This document shows, piece by piece, positions 43,976 through 52,860 of a stretch of DNA of 64,000 nucleotides (its first letter is position 1; the number at the start of each line of letters is the position of its first letter). The DNA comes from Vibrio sp. 16. Its GTDB lineage: Bacteria; Pseudomonadota; Gammaproteobacteria; Enterobacterales; Vibrionaceae. Made by a program: the position numbers and the translations under genes. The stretch covers positions 1,116,001-1,180,000 of the forward strand of contig NZ_OY808997.1 in assembly GCF_963681195.1 (NCBI RefSeq), in the 5' to 3' direction. The notes beneath the pieces are model-generated. The model had not been told where the DNA came from. It searched no databases and was given only the letters and a program-made list of their open reading frames with translations.

Positions 43976-44677
43976 TCATGGCTCGATCGGGCTAAGCTCC
44001 AATATTGTGGTATTAAGTTCATCCATAAATGTAGGATGACGATCGAGGTATTCGTTGGAGATGTAAATACCGAAAGCCTTTTCCGCCTGCAAAATCACAT
44101 CATAACTTGGGTTATCTTCAAAATGATGGTTAAACACTTCCTCAGCGACAAAGACGGCATCCACGGCTCCGTCGTCTAGCTTAGCAATCAATGAAACAAT
44201 ATTGTCTGCGGGGTCGATACGGTTGTATCCTGATGTCTTAAGCCACTTATCCGTATTGGTATTGAGTAAGCTAGCCACTCTAAACGCGGAATCAGGAGAG
44301 GCAGAGAAATCATGCTCGCTCCCTGTTAACATAACCCACACCCAACGATTAATCATGAGAGGAAGGGAAAAGACCGCGTGCTCATCTCTCTCTGCGTTTT
44401 TTGACGCCATAAAGAATCCATCAGAACGGCCTCTACGCAGCTCCGCCAGCGCACGACCATGGTTTGAACCCAATCTGATGCTGTATTTCACGCCCATGGT
44501 ATCCAAAATTGCCGTCACTTTATCGATACCGATGCCTACCAATTGCCCATCTTGATCCATCGTTGTGTAAGGCGGGAAGTCAGGCAGGAAAAATCTGATC
44601 TCGTCTTGTCCATAAACAAGCGGACTCGACAAAAACAAAATCGTCGCTAGATACCGTCTAAATAGCTTGGCAAACAT
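43976..44677 (-). CDS. Periplasmic solute-binding protein (family 3-like)
   Basis: The 233-residue protein has a signal peptide (about 1-23, ending VYG) and a bacterial family 3 solute-binding pattern: FPPYTTMDQDGQLVGIGIDKVTAIL, then LRRGRSDGFFMASKNAERDE, then LDDGAVDAVFVAEE. No permease or ATPase gene is adjacent, so it may be an orphan sensor domain or serve a remote ABC transporter. Many Vibrio proteins of this length have this lone arrangement. Confidence 0.85.
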   Translation of the reverse strand: MFAKLFRRYLATILFLSSPLVYGQDEIRFFLPDFPPYTTMDQDGQLVGIGIDKVTAILDTMGVKYSIRLGSNHGRALAELRRGRSDGFFMASKNAERDEHAVFSLPLMINRWVWVMLTGSEHDFSASPDSAFRVASLLNTNTDKWLKTSGYNRIDPADNIVSLIAKLDDGAVDAVFVAEEVFNHHFEDNPSYDVILQAEKAFGIYISNEYLDRHPTFMDELNTTILELSPIEP

Positions 44678-44756
44678 GAGAGCACCAATAATGAAACATA
44701 TTAATGACTATAGGCTGATTTTGTCGCTATCCCCAAGTATGGAGTTGAAAAACCAC

Positions 44757-44783
44757 ACAAAAAGCCCTCTGAGTAAGAGGGCT
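44757..44783 (-). terminator. Terminator behind the PilZ gene
   Basis: AGCCCTCT-GAGTA-AGAGGGCT has an adjacent A-run that becomes TTTTT on the minus strand, 69 bases behind the stop at 44852. Confidence 0.7.
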
Positions 44784-44851
44784 AAGATAAATTGCGAACA
44801 CGTAAAGCGTACAATGTAATGTTTTTTCTGTAAGCTGGCTAAACCACTACC

Positions 44852-45208
44852 TTAAGCTGCTTGCATTTTTAGCCGTTCAAAATGACGAGGAAATACATTT
44901 TTGATATGTCGCTGCTCTTCGACCATATTTTTAAAAGAAGGACCTTTTTTGAGCTGTACAATCACTTCATCGTTGTCAAAACGCAAAACAGCACCTTCGA
45001 TAGACACTTCACAATCGTTGTGCAGTGAAAGTACACCTTTCATCGTCAACCCTTTATATAGGCTGCTCAAATTATGCATAAGTACACGAATACCACCCTC
45101 AGACACTTCTGTAACGTGGTACAGTTCTTGTGAAAAGCGAACGCTAGGCCGGCCCCGCTTTGGGTACTTAAGGCGATAAAATTTACGCTTTTGCTCCATG
45201 TCACTCAT
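44852..45208 (-). CDS. PilZ-domain protein (cyclic di-GMP receptor)
   Basis: The 118-residue single-domain protein has the PilZ signature: KRKFYR near the N-terminus (RxxxR motif) and EVSEGGIRV (equivalent of DxSxxG), with E in place of the usual D. It would bind cyclic di-GMP and act on a partner in motility or biofilm control. AGGAG lies before the ATG. It is a lone gene, so the partner cannot be read from context. Confidence 0.85.
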   Translation of the reverse strand: MSDMEQKRKFYRLKYPKRGRPSVRFSQELYHVTEVSEGGIRVLMHNLSSLYKGLTMKGVLSLHNDCEVSIEGAVLRFDNDEVIVQLKKGPSFKNMVEEQRHIKNVFPRHFERLKMQAA

Positions 45209-45485
45209 GATCGTGCTCCTTTAACCATAAGTCTCCAGCTATCTCATTAGTATAGCGCTTTACTCGTTAGCTACACGTTACCAGAGTTTAAAAATCAATT
45301 CACTACTCATAATTATCGACCATTGCTCCCTTATCTTTAGATAAAAGCGTTGAATATTAAACCCTTACCTAAACAACCCAACCATAAGTCATTGAAATTA
45401 AAGGCTTTAAATCTAAAGCAAATCACTTTACTTTTCAGTGTGTTGGACGTACATTCCGTTCACTTTCTTATCTGTGAGCAAGAGC

Positions 45486-46376
45486 ATGTCTGAGCAACGT
45501 TTAGGCAATTGGATGGCCGCTATCTCGTTCTTTTTATGGGGGATTCTCCCTCTTTATTATCAATATTTGCCCAAGGCCGCGATGGATGAACTACTCGCCG
45601 TTCGTCTGTTGGCTTCCATTCCGTGCGGCTTCATTATCGTGCTTGCAGTCACAAAATCGTTACCAAACTGGAAAACGATTTGGGCAGACAAGTTTTCACT
45701 CAAGTTAACCTTCATTGGCAGCTTGATGATGTCTATTTCATGGACAGCTTTTACATGGGCGATGACTAACGACCGAGTGATTGATGCCAGTCTTGGCTTT
45801 TTTATCAGCCCATTAATGATGAGTGCGCTCGGTGTGTTCGTTTTAAAAGAAACACTATCGACAGGTAAAAAAGTCGCGCTTGTGTTGGCGTCTATCGGAC
45901 TTAGCTACCAAGTTGTTCAATATGGTCAGTTGCCAATCATTGCGCTTATTATGGCGACCTTCTTCACTTTGTACGGCTGGTGTAAGAAACGTATTCGTTA
46001 CGACTGGAGCACCTGCCTATTCATGGAAGCGGTTGTCATGCTTCCTCTTGCATTTGGCTATTTAGTTTACAAAGAACTGGCCGTTGGCACTCAAGTCTTA
46101 CACATGGGGTGGGAAACATTCGCTCTCTATTTTGGCGCCGCACCAGCCACGCTCATCCCGTTAGTGTTCTATTCCATTGCAATTCGCTTAACGACCATGT
46201 CGACGGTTGGTCTCATGCAGTACATCGAACCGTCCATTCAATTCATGATCGCGGTATTTTTGTTCGGCGAGATCTTTGACGAAGTAAAGCTGGTCAGTTT
46301 CAGCTTTATCTGGGCTGGATTACTGTTCACGATTCTTGAATCGATACGAGGACGTTACCGTCTCAACAAGATATAA
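45486..46376 (+). CDS. rarD: RarD-type EamA transporter
   Basis: The ATG at 45486 gives 296 residues, the length of E. coli RarD. Ten membrane helices are seen, with the family stretches SFFLWGILPLYY, SLGFFISPLMMSALGV and LMQYIEPSIQFMIAVFLFGE. RarD belongs to the drug/metabolite transporter superfamily; the substrate is not known with certainty. It converges on the antiporter gene at 46402, sharing the terminator between them. Confidence 0.88.
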   Translation: MSEQRLGNWMAAISFFLWGILPLYYQYLPKAAMDELLAVRLLASIPCGFIIVLAVTKSLPNWKTIWADKFSLKLTFIGSLMMSISWTAFTWAMTNDRVIDASLGFFISPLMMSALGVFVLKETLSTGKKVALVLASIGLSYQVVQYGQLPIIALIMATFFTLYGWCKKRIRYDWSTCLFMEAVVMLPLAFGYLVYKELAVGTQVLHMGWETFALYFGAAPATLIPLVFYSIAIRLTTMSTVGLMQYIEPSIQFMIAVFLFGEIFDEVKLVSFSFIWAGLLFTILESIRGRYRLNKI

Positions 46377-46400
46377 AAAATCCCCTTTCGGGGATTTTTT
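46375..46400. terminator. Bidirectional terminator between rarD and the antiporter gene
   Basis: AAAAAATCCCC-TTTC-GGGGATTTTTT serves both convergent genes. Confidence 0.88.
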
Positions 46401-46401
46401 A

Positions 46402-47820
46402 TTAAAGCTGAACGTCGAGCATTCCCTGCCACATCAAGCCAACTGCCAATAATGCCGCCACACTCAAAATACATGCGCCGACTCTCTCTTTGCCATTGAA
46501 AGGGTCAATCCCCTGCTCTCGCTTTGCTTGAATGTAAAAATACAGACCAGGAACATAGAGTACCGCGGACAGAAGTAAATAGTTCAAACCAGAGGCATAC
46601 AGAAGCCACAATCCATAAATCGTTGCTCCAGCGCCTACTAAAAGCAAGCTGCCGCGGTTTTTCTCTTCGATGGCGATTTTCAGCACAAATGCCCCGACTA
46701 GGAAGTACGGTACCAAGATCATCTCTGACGCGATAATCAACAAGGTGTCGTAAGTACTGCCTGCAAACATCACCACAATGAGCGAAATCTGAATCCATAC
46801 GTTAGTTAAGGTGAGTGGTTTTACTGGGCTTCCCGCTTGGTTCAGCTCACCATATCTTGATGGGAACATTTTTTCTTTCGCGCAAAGGTAAGGTGCTTCA
46901 GAAGCCAATACCGTCCAGCTTAAAAACGCACCACATACAGAAATCAGCAAACCGACGCTGATAATGTATTGCCCCCAAGGACCTAATATTTGCGTCAAAA
47001 CCGTCGCCATGGAAGGGTTTTGATATGTTGCTAGCTCCGTAGGTTTCACTACGCCCATGGACAATAACGTGACAAACACATAAATCGCCAGCGCGGTCAG
47101 CAAGCCAAGGATGGTCGCTCGACCAATGTCTTTGCGGTTTCGAGCACGACTCGACACCACGACCGCCCCCTCAATACCAATAAAGACCCAAACAGTCACC
47201 AGCATAGTACTTTTCACTTGTGCTAGAAGATCATGCTGATCGCCAAAATGCACGCCCGTGAAGTCCAAAGTAAAGGTATCCCAGCTGAACGCGACAAACG
47301 CGCAAAACACAAAAATCAGTAAGGGGACCAGTTTAGCGTATGTGGTGACCATGTTGATCAAAGCAGCGGTTTGAACGCCACGAAGGACTAGAGCATGAAC
47401 CAACCACAGCAAGCAAGAAGCACCAGCGACCGATACCCAGGTATTGCCCTGTCCGAAAATAACGTTATCTGGCGTATCGAAAAGCATGCCCAAGGTACTG
47501 AAAACAATCACCAGATAAGAGACGTTTGCCAGCATTGCACTGAGCCAGTAACCCCAAGCGGAACAAAAACCGACAAAGTCACCAAAGCCTTCTTTTGCAT
47601 AGCCAAATACACCGCTATCGACATGAGGTCGATGGAACGCGAGTTTCTGGAAAGATAACGCTAAAAAAATCATACCTATGCCTGTGATTGTCCAGCCAAT
47701 CATCACAGCGGCAGGGCTTGCGACAGACGCCATATTCTGGGGCAAGCTAAATACACCGGCACCGATCATTGAACCAATGACGATTGCGGTAAGCGAGCCC
47801 AAGCCAAGTTTATTATCCAT
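46402..47820 (-). CDS. Basic amino-acid/polyamine antiporter (ArcD-like, APC family)
   Basis: The 472-residue protein has twelve membrane helices. The APC signature IGSMIGAGVFSLPQNMA (15-31) forms the unwound first helix, and VTVWVFIGIEGAVVVSSRARN (about 207-227) is typical of the arginine/ornithine and arginine/agmatine antiporters. It probably exchanges arginine or lysine against its product in acid resistance or anaerobic catabolism. No arginine deiminase or decarboxylase gene is adjacent. The 517-base gap upstream (47821-48338) holds its promoter. Confidence 0.85.
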   Translation of the reverse strand: MDNKLGLGSLTAIVIGSMIGAGVFSLPQNMASVASPAAVMIGWTITGIGMIFLALSFQKLAFHRPHVDSGVFGYAKEGFGDFVGFCSAWGYWLSAMLANVSYLVIVFSTLGMLFDTPDNVIFGQGNTWVSVAGASCLLWLVHALVLRGVQTAALINMVTTYAKLVPLLIFVFCAFVAFSWDTFTLDFTGVHFGDQHDLLAQVKSTMLVTVWVFIGIEGAVVVSSRARNRKDIGRATILGLLTALAIYVFVTLLSMGVVKPTELATYQNPSMATVLTQILGPWGQYIISVGLLISVCGAFLSWTVLASEAPYLCAKEKMFPSRYGELNQAGSPVKPLTLTNVWIQISLIVVMFAGSTYDTLLIIASEMILVPYFLVGAFVLKIAIEEKNRGSLLLVGAGATIYGLWLLYASGLNYLLLSAVLYVPGLYFYIQAKREQGIDPFNGKERVGACILSVAALLAVGLMWQGMLDVQL

Positions 47821-48305
47821 TTTTATTATCCGAGGGAACAGGTTTCTCTATTTTGGGAAGACGCATTTTACGCCTAAAAAACGCTAAGAGGCAGATCAGG
47901 TGTGAGCGATATCGCATAGATTGGGAGTAAAACCGAACTTTCATTGTTACTGATCAATTCCGGCGCCGCATTATATGAATTTTACTCTGCCTTACAACTG
48001 TAATTTAAAAGAATAACACCAAATAACAGAAATATATGGAACATTTCACTAACATGCACACATTGGTTGAAATTATGAAAAGAATAAAAAGACATCATTA
48101 AGGTGACTAATTATCCACAAATCAACAGAAATAATGCGAAAAACTCTGAATTAATCAGCACAAGGTTTCAGATAGTCTAAACTGAAAGAAGCACTCAGTT
48201 ACAGCCACTGAGTCTCCATTACTTCCTGTGTTGCGGCCGCTGTTTGGTGTCATTGTCAAAAATTACACTAACAACACGCGGTCTTTTTTTGCGCGCAATA
48301 AAGCG
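47821..48305. other. Long intergenic gap, possible small RNA
   Basis: About 485 bases without a coding frame. An inverted repeat ACTCAGT-TACAGCC-ACTGAGT lies at 48193-48213. A T-run (48282-48290) after the G/C-rich ACACGCGGTC could end a short transcript. The upstream part is AT-rich and probably carries the antiporter promoter. Confidence 0.25.
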
Positions 48306-48330
48306 AAAGGGAAACGCTGGGCTTCCCTTT
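48306..48330 (-). terminator. Hairpin behind the small gene 48339-48560
   Basis: AAAGGGAA-ACGCTGGGC-TTCCCTTT lies 8 bases after the stop on the minus strand. Confidence 0.55.
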
Positions 48331-48338
48331 GTTTGAAA

Positions 48339-48560
48339 TTAATGAGATCGCTCACCTGAATCGGGCGAGAGGTCAGTTGGTTTATATATGTCGGCTAACG
48401 TACGCTCTTTCACTTTTTTACTGCGTTTAACCGATGTGAAATCAGAATTTTCTTGAACACGGATCGCTTGCTCGTGCGCTTTTGCTGATTGAATAAACTC
48501 AGGATCGGAAAGCGCCTTTTGACGCAGGCGGTTTACTCGTTCAATGGTTTCCCAGATCAT
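48339..48560 (-). CDS. Small hypothetical protein
   Basis: The 73-residue product is charged and helical (MIWETIERVNRLRQKALSD at the start; a basic SVKRSKKVKERT later) with no recognised motif. GGAGGTGGC before the ATG is a strong ribosome-binding site and a terminator follows, so it is likely a real gene. The function is unknown. Confidence 0.65.
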   Translation of the reverse strand: MIWETIERVNRLRQKALSDPEFIQSAKAHEQAIRVQENSDFTSVKRSKKVKERTLADIYKPTDLSPDSGERSH

Positions 48561-48764
48561 ATGCCACCTCCTTTATCTGTTTATACATACAGTATAGTTA
48601 AGTTCTGTAGATCGTCAAATAATACTGTGTATAAAAACAGGTTATCAAAAACCAGAGAAGCGACCATTTGGTTTTGCCTATTCCAATAATTAGTAAAGCC
48701 GATTAGACCGTCTTGGCGCACTTTCATAGGATCACAACTATCCTGAACCAGATAGAAAAAAGTT

Positions 48765-49631
48765 ATGAAAGCATTGGTTGTTGAAGGCGGAGCGATGCGT
48801 GGTATTTTTGCTGCGGGCGTCTTAGATCGCTTTATTGAAGAGGATTACTATGAGTTTGACTTTGCCATCGGAGTGTCTGCTGGGGCATCAAATCTTGTTG
48901 GTTATTTGTCTAAACAGCATGGCAGAAGCCAAAAAGTGATTTGTGAATTAGCGACTGATAGCGCGTTTTTCAATCCAAAGCGGTTCGTCAAAGGCGGAAA
49001 TTTAGTGGATGTAAAATGGCTGGTTGCTGAATCGAATAAACGCTTTCCTCTTGATGATGCGGCGTTATTCTCAAACCTACCCCTGATTGCCACAACAACC
49101 AATATTGAAACAGGCAATGCGGAGTATTACCAAGTAAATACAGAGAACATCACTGCTGTTCTTGAAGCCACCAGCGCGCTGCCTATTGCTTATAAAGCAA
49201 CACCATGCTTTTCTGGCGGCTGTTATACCGACGGCGGAGTGGCGGATTCCATTCCTGTTATCGAAGCCTATCGCCAAGGTGCAAACGAGATCACCGTCAT
49301 TCTCTCTCATCCACTCAGCTATGAAATGCCACCTATGCGTCATTCATGGTTGATGGATAAACTATTGGCAAAGCAGCCAATGATCGCCAAAGCCATGGCA
49401 CAAAGAGCTAGCCGTTATAACCAATCGCTTGAGTTCATCCGCAATCCACCGACTGGCGTCACGGTACGAGTGATCGCCCCCGATGATACATTTAACGTTA
49501 AACGATTGACCATGAATCACAACGTTTTAATGCGGGGCTATGAGATGGGTAAGAAAGAGGGAGCAAAACATATCGCGAGCCGCGAAGGACGATTTGGTTT
49601 AACCAAAGAGAACTGCCATTTTTGCTTTTAA
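48765..49631 (+). CDS. Patatin-like phospholipase (YjjU-like)
   Basis: The 288-residue protein has the patatin catalytic elements: oxyanion EGGAMRG (7-13), nucleophile GVSAG (S38) and the dyad aspartate in YTDGGVAD (D156). The layout is that of YjjU-type cytoplasmic patatins. It would hydrolyse acyl esters, perhaps of phospholipids. It converges on the oxygenase gene with a hairpin between them. Confidence 0.9.
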   Translation: MKALVVEGGAMRGIFAAGVLDRFIEEDYYEFDFAIGVSAGASNLVGYLSKQHGRSQKVICELATDSAFFNPKRFVKGGNLVDVKWLVAESNKRFPLDDAALFSNLPLIATTTNIETGNAEYYQVNTENITAVLEATSALPIAYKATPCFSGGCYTDGGVADSIPVIEAYRQGANEITVILSHPLSYEMPPMRHSWLMDKLLAKQPMIAKAMAQRASRYNQSLEFIRNPPTGVTVRVIAPDDTFNVKRLTMNHNVLMRGYEMGKKEGAKHIASREGRFGLTKENCHFCF

Positions 49632-49641
49632 GATCAAATTG

Positions 49642-49668
49642 CCAAGATCGCAAACAACGCGATCTTGG
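49642..49668. terminator. Hairpin between patatin and oxygenase genes
   Basis: CCAAGATCGC-AAACAAC-GCGATCTTGG is a perfect 10-bp stem shared by the convergent genes; the T-run is poor. Confidence 0.5.
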
Positions 49669-49678
49669 TAAACGGTCT

Positions 49679-50284
49679 CTAGCGAGCAATATCAAGTTGG
49701 TTATCTTTTACGCCGTTAACGCGAAACCAACCTGCGATGCTAAAGCGCTCGGTATTGGTGGGCAATACTTCGTGTGGAAACTGCTCAGATAAGAACACAA
49801 ACAGGCGACCAGACTTTGGTGGCAGGGTCATCAGCGGATTGTCATCTAAATCATACACAACCAACTCTCCGGCATCTTCCTTACTCCACTCGTCGTTCAT
49901 ATAAAAGACCGTGGTCAAGCGACGGTTTTCATTGCCTTGAAAGCAGTCCAGATGCTTTTGATAAAAATCACCTTTCTCATACTTGGCAAAGTGCGCTTCG
50001 TACTCGAATAACCCCAAGAAGAAATGGCGATTCGCTTCCAAACGAATTTGCTCCATCTTGCTCAGGTAATTGGCGACGGGCGTCCCCATACTTGGTGTGA
50101 GCCACTGAATTTTGTCACTGCGAATGGAAGATTCTCGAGTCACTTCTTCATTGCGACCAATACGAGCTTTCTTCCAATTCTCAGGTATACACTCTTTGAG
50201 TTCTGAAACCTCTTGAGCGGATAGAAAATCATCCCAAACATAGTAGCCCTGAGTAAACAAAGCGTCGATAAGTGGGTTCATCAT
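49679..50284 (-). CDS. 2-oxoglutarate/Fe(II)-dependent oxygenase
   Basis: The 201-residue protein has the prolyl-hydroxylase-like double-stranded beta-helix: iron ligands HLD (H111, D113) and H171 (FPHEV), and the 2-oxoglutarate arginine R180 (ERFSIAGWF). GELVVYD and SGRLFVFLS are typical strands. It would hydroxylate a peptide or small molecule; the target is unknown. It is a single gene. Confidence 0.9.
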   Translation of the reverse strand: MMNPLIDALFTQGYYVWDDFLSAQEVSELKECIPENWKKARIGRNEEVTRESSIRSDKIQWLTPSMGTPVANYLSKMEQIRLEANRHFFLGLFEYEAHFAKYEKGDFYQKHLDCFQGNENRRLTTVFYMNDEWSKEDAGELVVYDLDDNPLMTLPPKSGRLFVFLSEQFPHEVLPTNTERFSIAGWFRVNGVKDNQLDIAR

Positions 50285-50383
50285 AATAGTTGTCCAATGA
50301 ATAGATTCAGAGGACGCCTTATACAGGTAAGGTTATTTTAGTGACAAATCAGGTTCTTTGTCGTGAAGGACAAAGTTCGTTGA

Positions 50384-50728
50384 TTAAGCATCAAAAATTG
50401 ACAACTTAAGAGGAAGAGGCTCACCTAACCAGTAGGCGAAATCCGTATGGTCTTGGTATTCGTTGTCGGTCACGGCGTGCACCAACACAGACATCTCCTG
50501 ACGATTTTTATCAAGCCAGTCAATAACCTTGTCAAACTGCTTTGAGTCAAAATCGATGGAAAAACTCCAGCTTAGATGCGGACCAACAAGACCACGGTTA
50601 AAGCGCCCAACAGAAAGCTCTAACTCCTCGCGAGCATAATCACGAAGCGAATAGGCGATATCACTTGTGTGCTCATCAAAATAAACGTGGGCATGATAAT
50701 GTTGGTGAAGATTCTTAGGGTAACTCAT
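50384..50728 (-). CDS. DOPA 4,5-dioxygenase family protein
   Basis: The 114-residue protein matches the family: HYHAHVYFD (10-18), GPHLSWSFSIDF with the second histidine, and VHAVTDNEYQDHTDFAYWLGEPLPL. These small cupin-like or ferredoxin-like proteins include fungal DOPA dioxygenase; bacterial members have unknown substrates. Confidence 0.88.
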   Translation of the reverse strand: MSYPKNLHQHYHAHVYFDEHTSDIAYSLRDYAREELELSVGRFNRGLVGPHLSWSFSIDFDSKQFDKVIDWLDKNRQEMSVLVHAVTDNEYQDHTDFAYWLGEPLPLKLSIFDA

Positions 50729-50779
50729 TGTGCATACTTGATTTGTTCGGTCAAACGCATACTAACTAACCCGATATCA

Positions 50780-51418
50780 CTAGTCTACCAATCCACGTTC
50801 AACCGCATATTTGGCGAGCTCTGCCGTACTGTGTAAGTCGAGCTTGTGTTTGATGTTCTGTCGATGAGTCTCAACGGTTCGATAGCTGATGTTGAGCATT
50901 GCAGCGACCTTTTTGCTGCTATGGCCCTGTGCGACAAGCTTGAGTACCGCCTCTTCTCGTCGGCTCAGTGGATTTGGCTTTTGGCTAGCGGGAACAACGT
51001 CTTGAGAAAACAGCGTTTGAGTCACGGACTCACAAAAGTACGTTGAACCTTGATTAACCGTTTTGATGGCCTGAACCATCTTATCCGCACTGATTTCCTT
51101 AAGCATGTAACCGACGGCGCCCACTTGCATTACCTTCATTATGTATTCGCGGTTGTCATGCATGGTTAACATCAAAATTTTCGCTTGCGGGTTTTCTTCG
51201 CGGATCATATTTGTCGCCTCGATGCCATTCATGATTGGCATACTGACATCCATCAAAACCACATCGGGCTTCAACTGTTTCACCCTTTCTACCGCCTCTA
51301 ACCCATTACTTGCTGTCCCGATAACCTCGATTTCAGGCTCCATTTGTAAACGAGCCATAAATCCATCGAGTACCACCTGGTGGTCGTCTGCGATAACAAC
51401 TTTGATTACATCACCCAT
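50780..51418 (-). CDS. NarL/FixJ-family response regulator
   Basis: The ATG at 51418 overlaps the kinase stop by 8 bases; 212 residues follow. The receiver domain has ADD, the phospho-acceptor in VVLMDVSMP and the KEI lysine (MLKEISADK). The C-terminal LuxR-type helix-turn-helix contains LSRREEAVLKLVAQGHSSKK and SYRTVETHRQNI. It is the last gene of a run with the TRAP transporter and the Cache kinase and probably controls that transporter. Confidence 0.92.
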   Translation of the reverse strand: MGDVIKVVIADDHQVVLDGFMARLQMEPEIEVIGTASNGLEAVERVKQLKPDVVLMDVSMPIMNGIEATNMIREENPQAKILMLTMHDNREYIMKVMQVGAVGYMLKEISADKMVQAIKTVNQGSTYFCESVTQTLFSQDVVPASQKPNPLSRREEAVLKLVAQGHSSKKVAAMLNISYRTVETHRQNIKHKLDLHSTAELAKYAVERGLVD

Positions 51419-52772
51419 ACACCAATCCATCCAGTTCTAAGAGCACAGTGATCTCGGTTCCAAAGCCCGGCTCACTTTCAATTTCAAAATCTCCGCCGAT
51501 AAACTCGACGCGCTCACGCATGTTACGTAAGCCAATCCCTCGTTTACGCATGGCTGTAGAAACGTCAAACCCTACACCATCATCTCTAATAATAAGCTGT
51601 AGCATATTGCCCATTTGCTGCAAAATCACGCTGACTTTGTTGGCATTGGCGTGTTTTCCGATGTTGGTCAAGGATTCTTGCGCCACCCGATAAAGCGTCG
51701 TTGCCACTTCGGACTTTAACTTGCCTGACTCGGTCGTCAGTGACGACTCCACCTCGACACCGGAATGCGCTTTGAAGTCTTGCAGCAGACTGTTCATGGC
51801 AGCCTGTAAGCCAATGTCATCCAAAGCACTGGGGCGAAGTTGGTGTGAGATATGACGAACTTCATTGATTGCTGTCATCAAGGAATGCTGAGACTTGACG
51901 AGATGCTGCTGCAACTCGGGCTGTTCAATTTTATTGCTGAGCAGTTCGAGATGGCATTTACTCGACACCAAAAGTTGATTGATGCCATCATGCAACTCTC
52001 TGGCAAGATGCTTTTTCTCATCTTCTTGAAACATCACGGTTTTGTGCGCCAACTCTTTTAAGCTTCGATCTGCTAGCTTGTGCTCGTGTAGATTAACCGC
52101 CAACGTAATCACGACGATAACGGCAACCGTGACAATCATGATGACAATCACTGTAAAAAAGGTGGTTTCGATGTTCTTGTTGATTTCAGATTGAAGCCGA
52201 GCCACTTCTTTAGAAATGTCTTCAATGTAGAGACCCGTTCCGATCATCCAATTCCATTTATCTAGCCAAGCGGCATAGCTTAGCTTCGGAACACTTTCCC
52301 CAGAGGAGGGTTTTTGCCAAAGATATTCGTGATAGCCTCCCCCGTTTCGAGCTTGGTGTAACAAGGCTGCAATCAGAAAGTCACCATTTTCATCCTGAAT
52401 ATCAATCAGGTTCTGACCCACTAATTCAGGAATGATGGGATGAACAAGATTAACGCCCGTCTCGTCATAAGCGAAGAAATATCCATCCCCTTCTGTGCCA
52501 TAACGCAGCTTGTCGATGATCTGTTTTACTTCTTGTTTCGCAACCTCTTCCGGTAGATTCGGGTCATTATAAATATGAGAAATGGCGTCAAACGCGAGAT
52601 CCACACTGTCTTTAAGTGCGGTCTCTTTAGATTTGATCAAACCAGCACGAAATAACTCGACTTCCTTTTTGCCAAGGGTTTGAGCTTGGTAAATAGAGAT
52701 CCAACTGGTGATCGCCGTTACGAGTAATAACGGGACAAGGCTGAGCAAAATGAGTTTAGCTTGTAGAGGCAT
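51411..52772 (-). CDS. Sensor histidine kinase with periplasmic Cache domain
   Basis: The 453-residue protein has a first membrane helix (about 6-26), a single Cache domain (about 30-190, with YGTEGDGYFFAYDETGVNLVHP, then WNWMIGTGLYIEDI) that binds small organic acids in many sensors, and a second helix (about 197-220). HisKA_3 follows with phospho-accepting LARELHDGINQ, then HATPase (DDGVGFDVS, GIGLRNMRERV). It is translationally coupled to the NarL-type regulator and lies 88 bases behind the TRAP permease, so it likely senses the transported acid. Confidence 0.9.
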   Translation of the reverse strand: MPLQAKLILLSLVPLLLVTAITSWISIYQAQTLGKKEVELFRAGLIKSKETALKDSVDLAFDAISHIYNDPNLPEEVAKQEVKQIIDKLRYGTEGDGYFFAYDETGVNLVHPIIPELVGQNLIDIQDENGDFLIAALLHQARNGGGYHEYLWQKPSSGESVPKLSYAAWLDKWNWMIGTGLYIEDISKEVARLQSEINKNIETTFFTVIVIMIVTVAVIVVITLAVNLHEHKLADRSLKELAHKTVMFQEDEKKHLARELHDGINQLLVSSKCHLELLSNKIEQPELQQHLVKSQHSLMTAINEVRHISHQLRPSALDDIGLQAAMNSLLQDFKAHSGVEVESSLTTESGKLKSEVATTLYRVAQESLTNIGKHANANKVSVILQQMGNMLQLIIRDDGVGFDVSTAMRKRGIGLRNMRERVEFIGGDFEIESEPGFGTEITVLLELDGLVYG

Positions 52773-52793
52773 TCCATTCCCCTTAATACAACG

Positions 52794-52822
52794 AAAGCCG
52801 CTTACGGCCAGTAAGCGGCTTA
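52794..52822 (-). terminator. Hairpin between TRAP operon and kinase gene
   Basis: AAGCCGCTTAC-TGGCC-GTAAGCGGCTT on the minus strand has a 10-11-bp stem followed by TTTCGTT. It may attenuate rather than stop readthrough into the kinase gene. Confidence 0.55.
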
Positions 52823-52860
52823 ACTATAGCAATGATTGTTAATTATCTGTAACTATGCGG

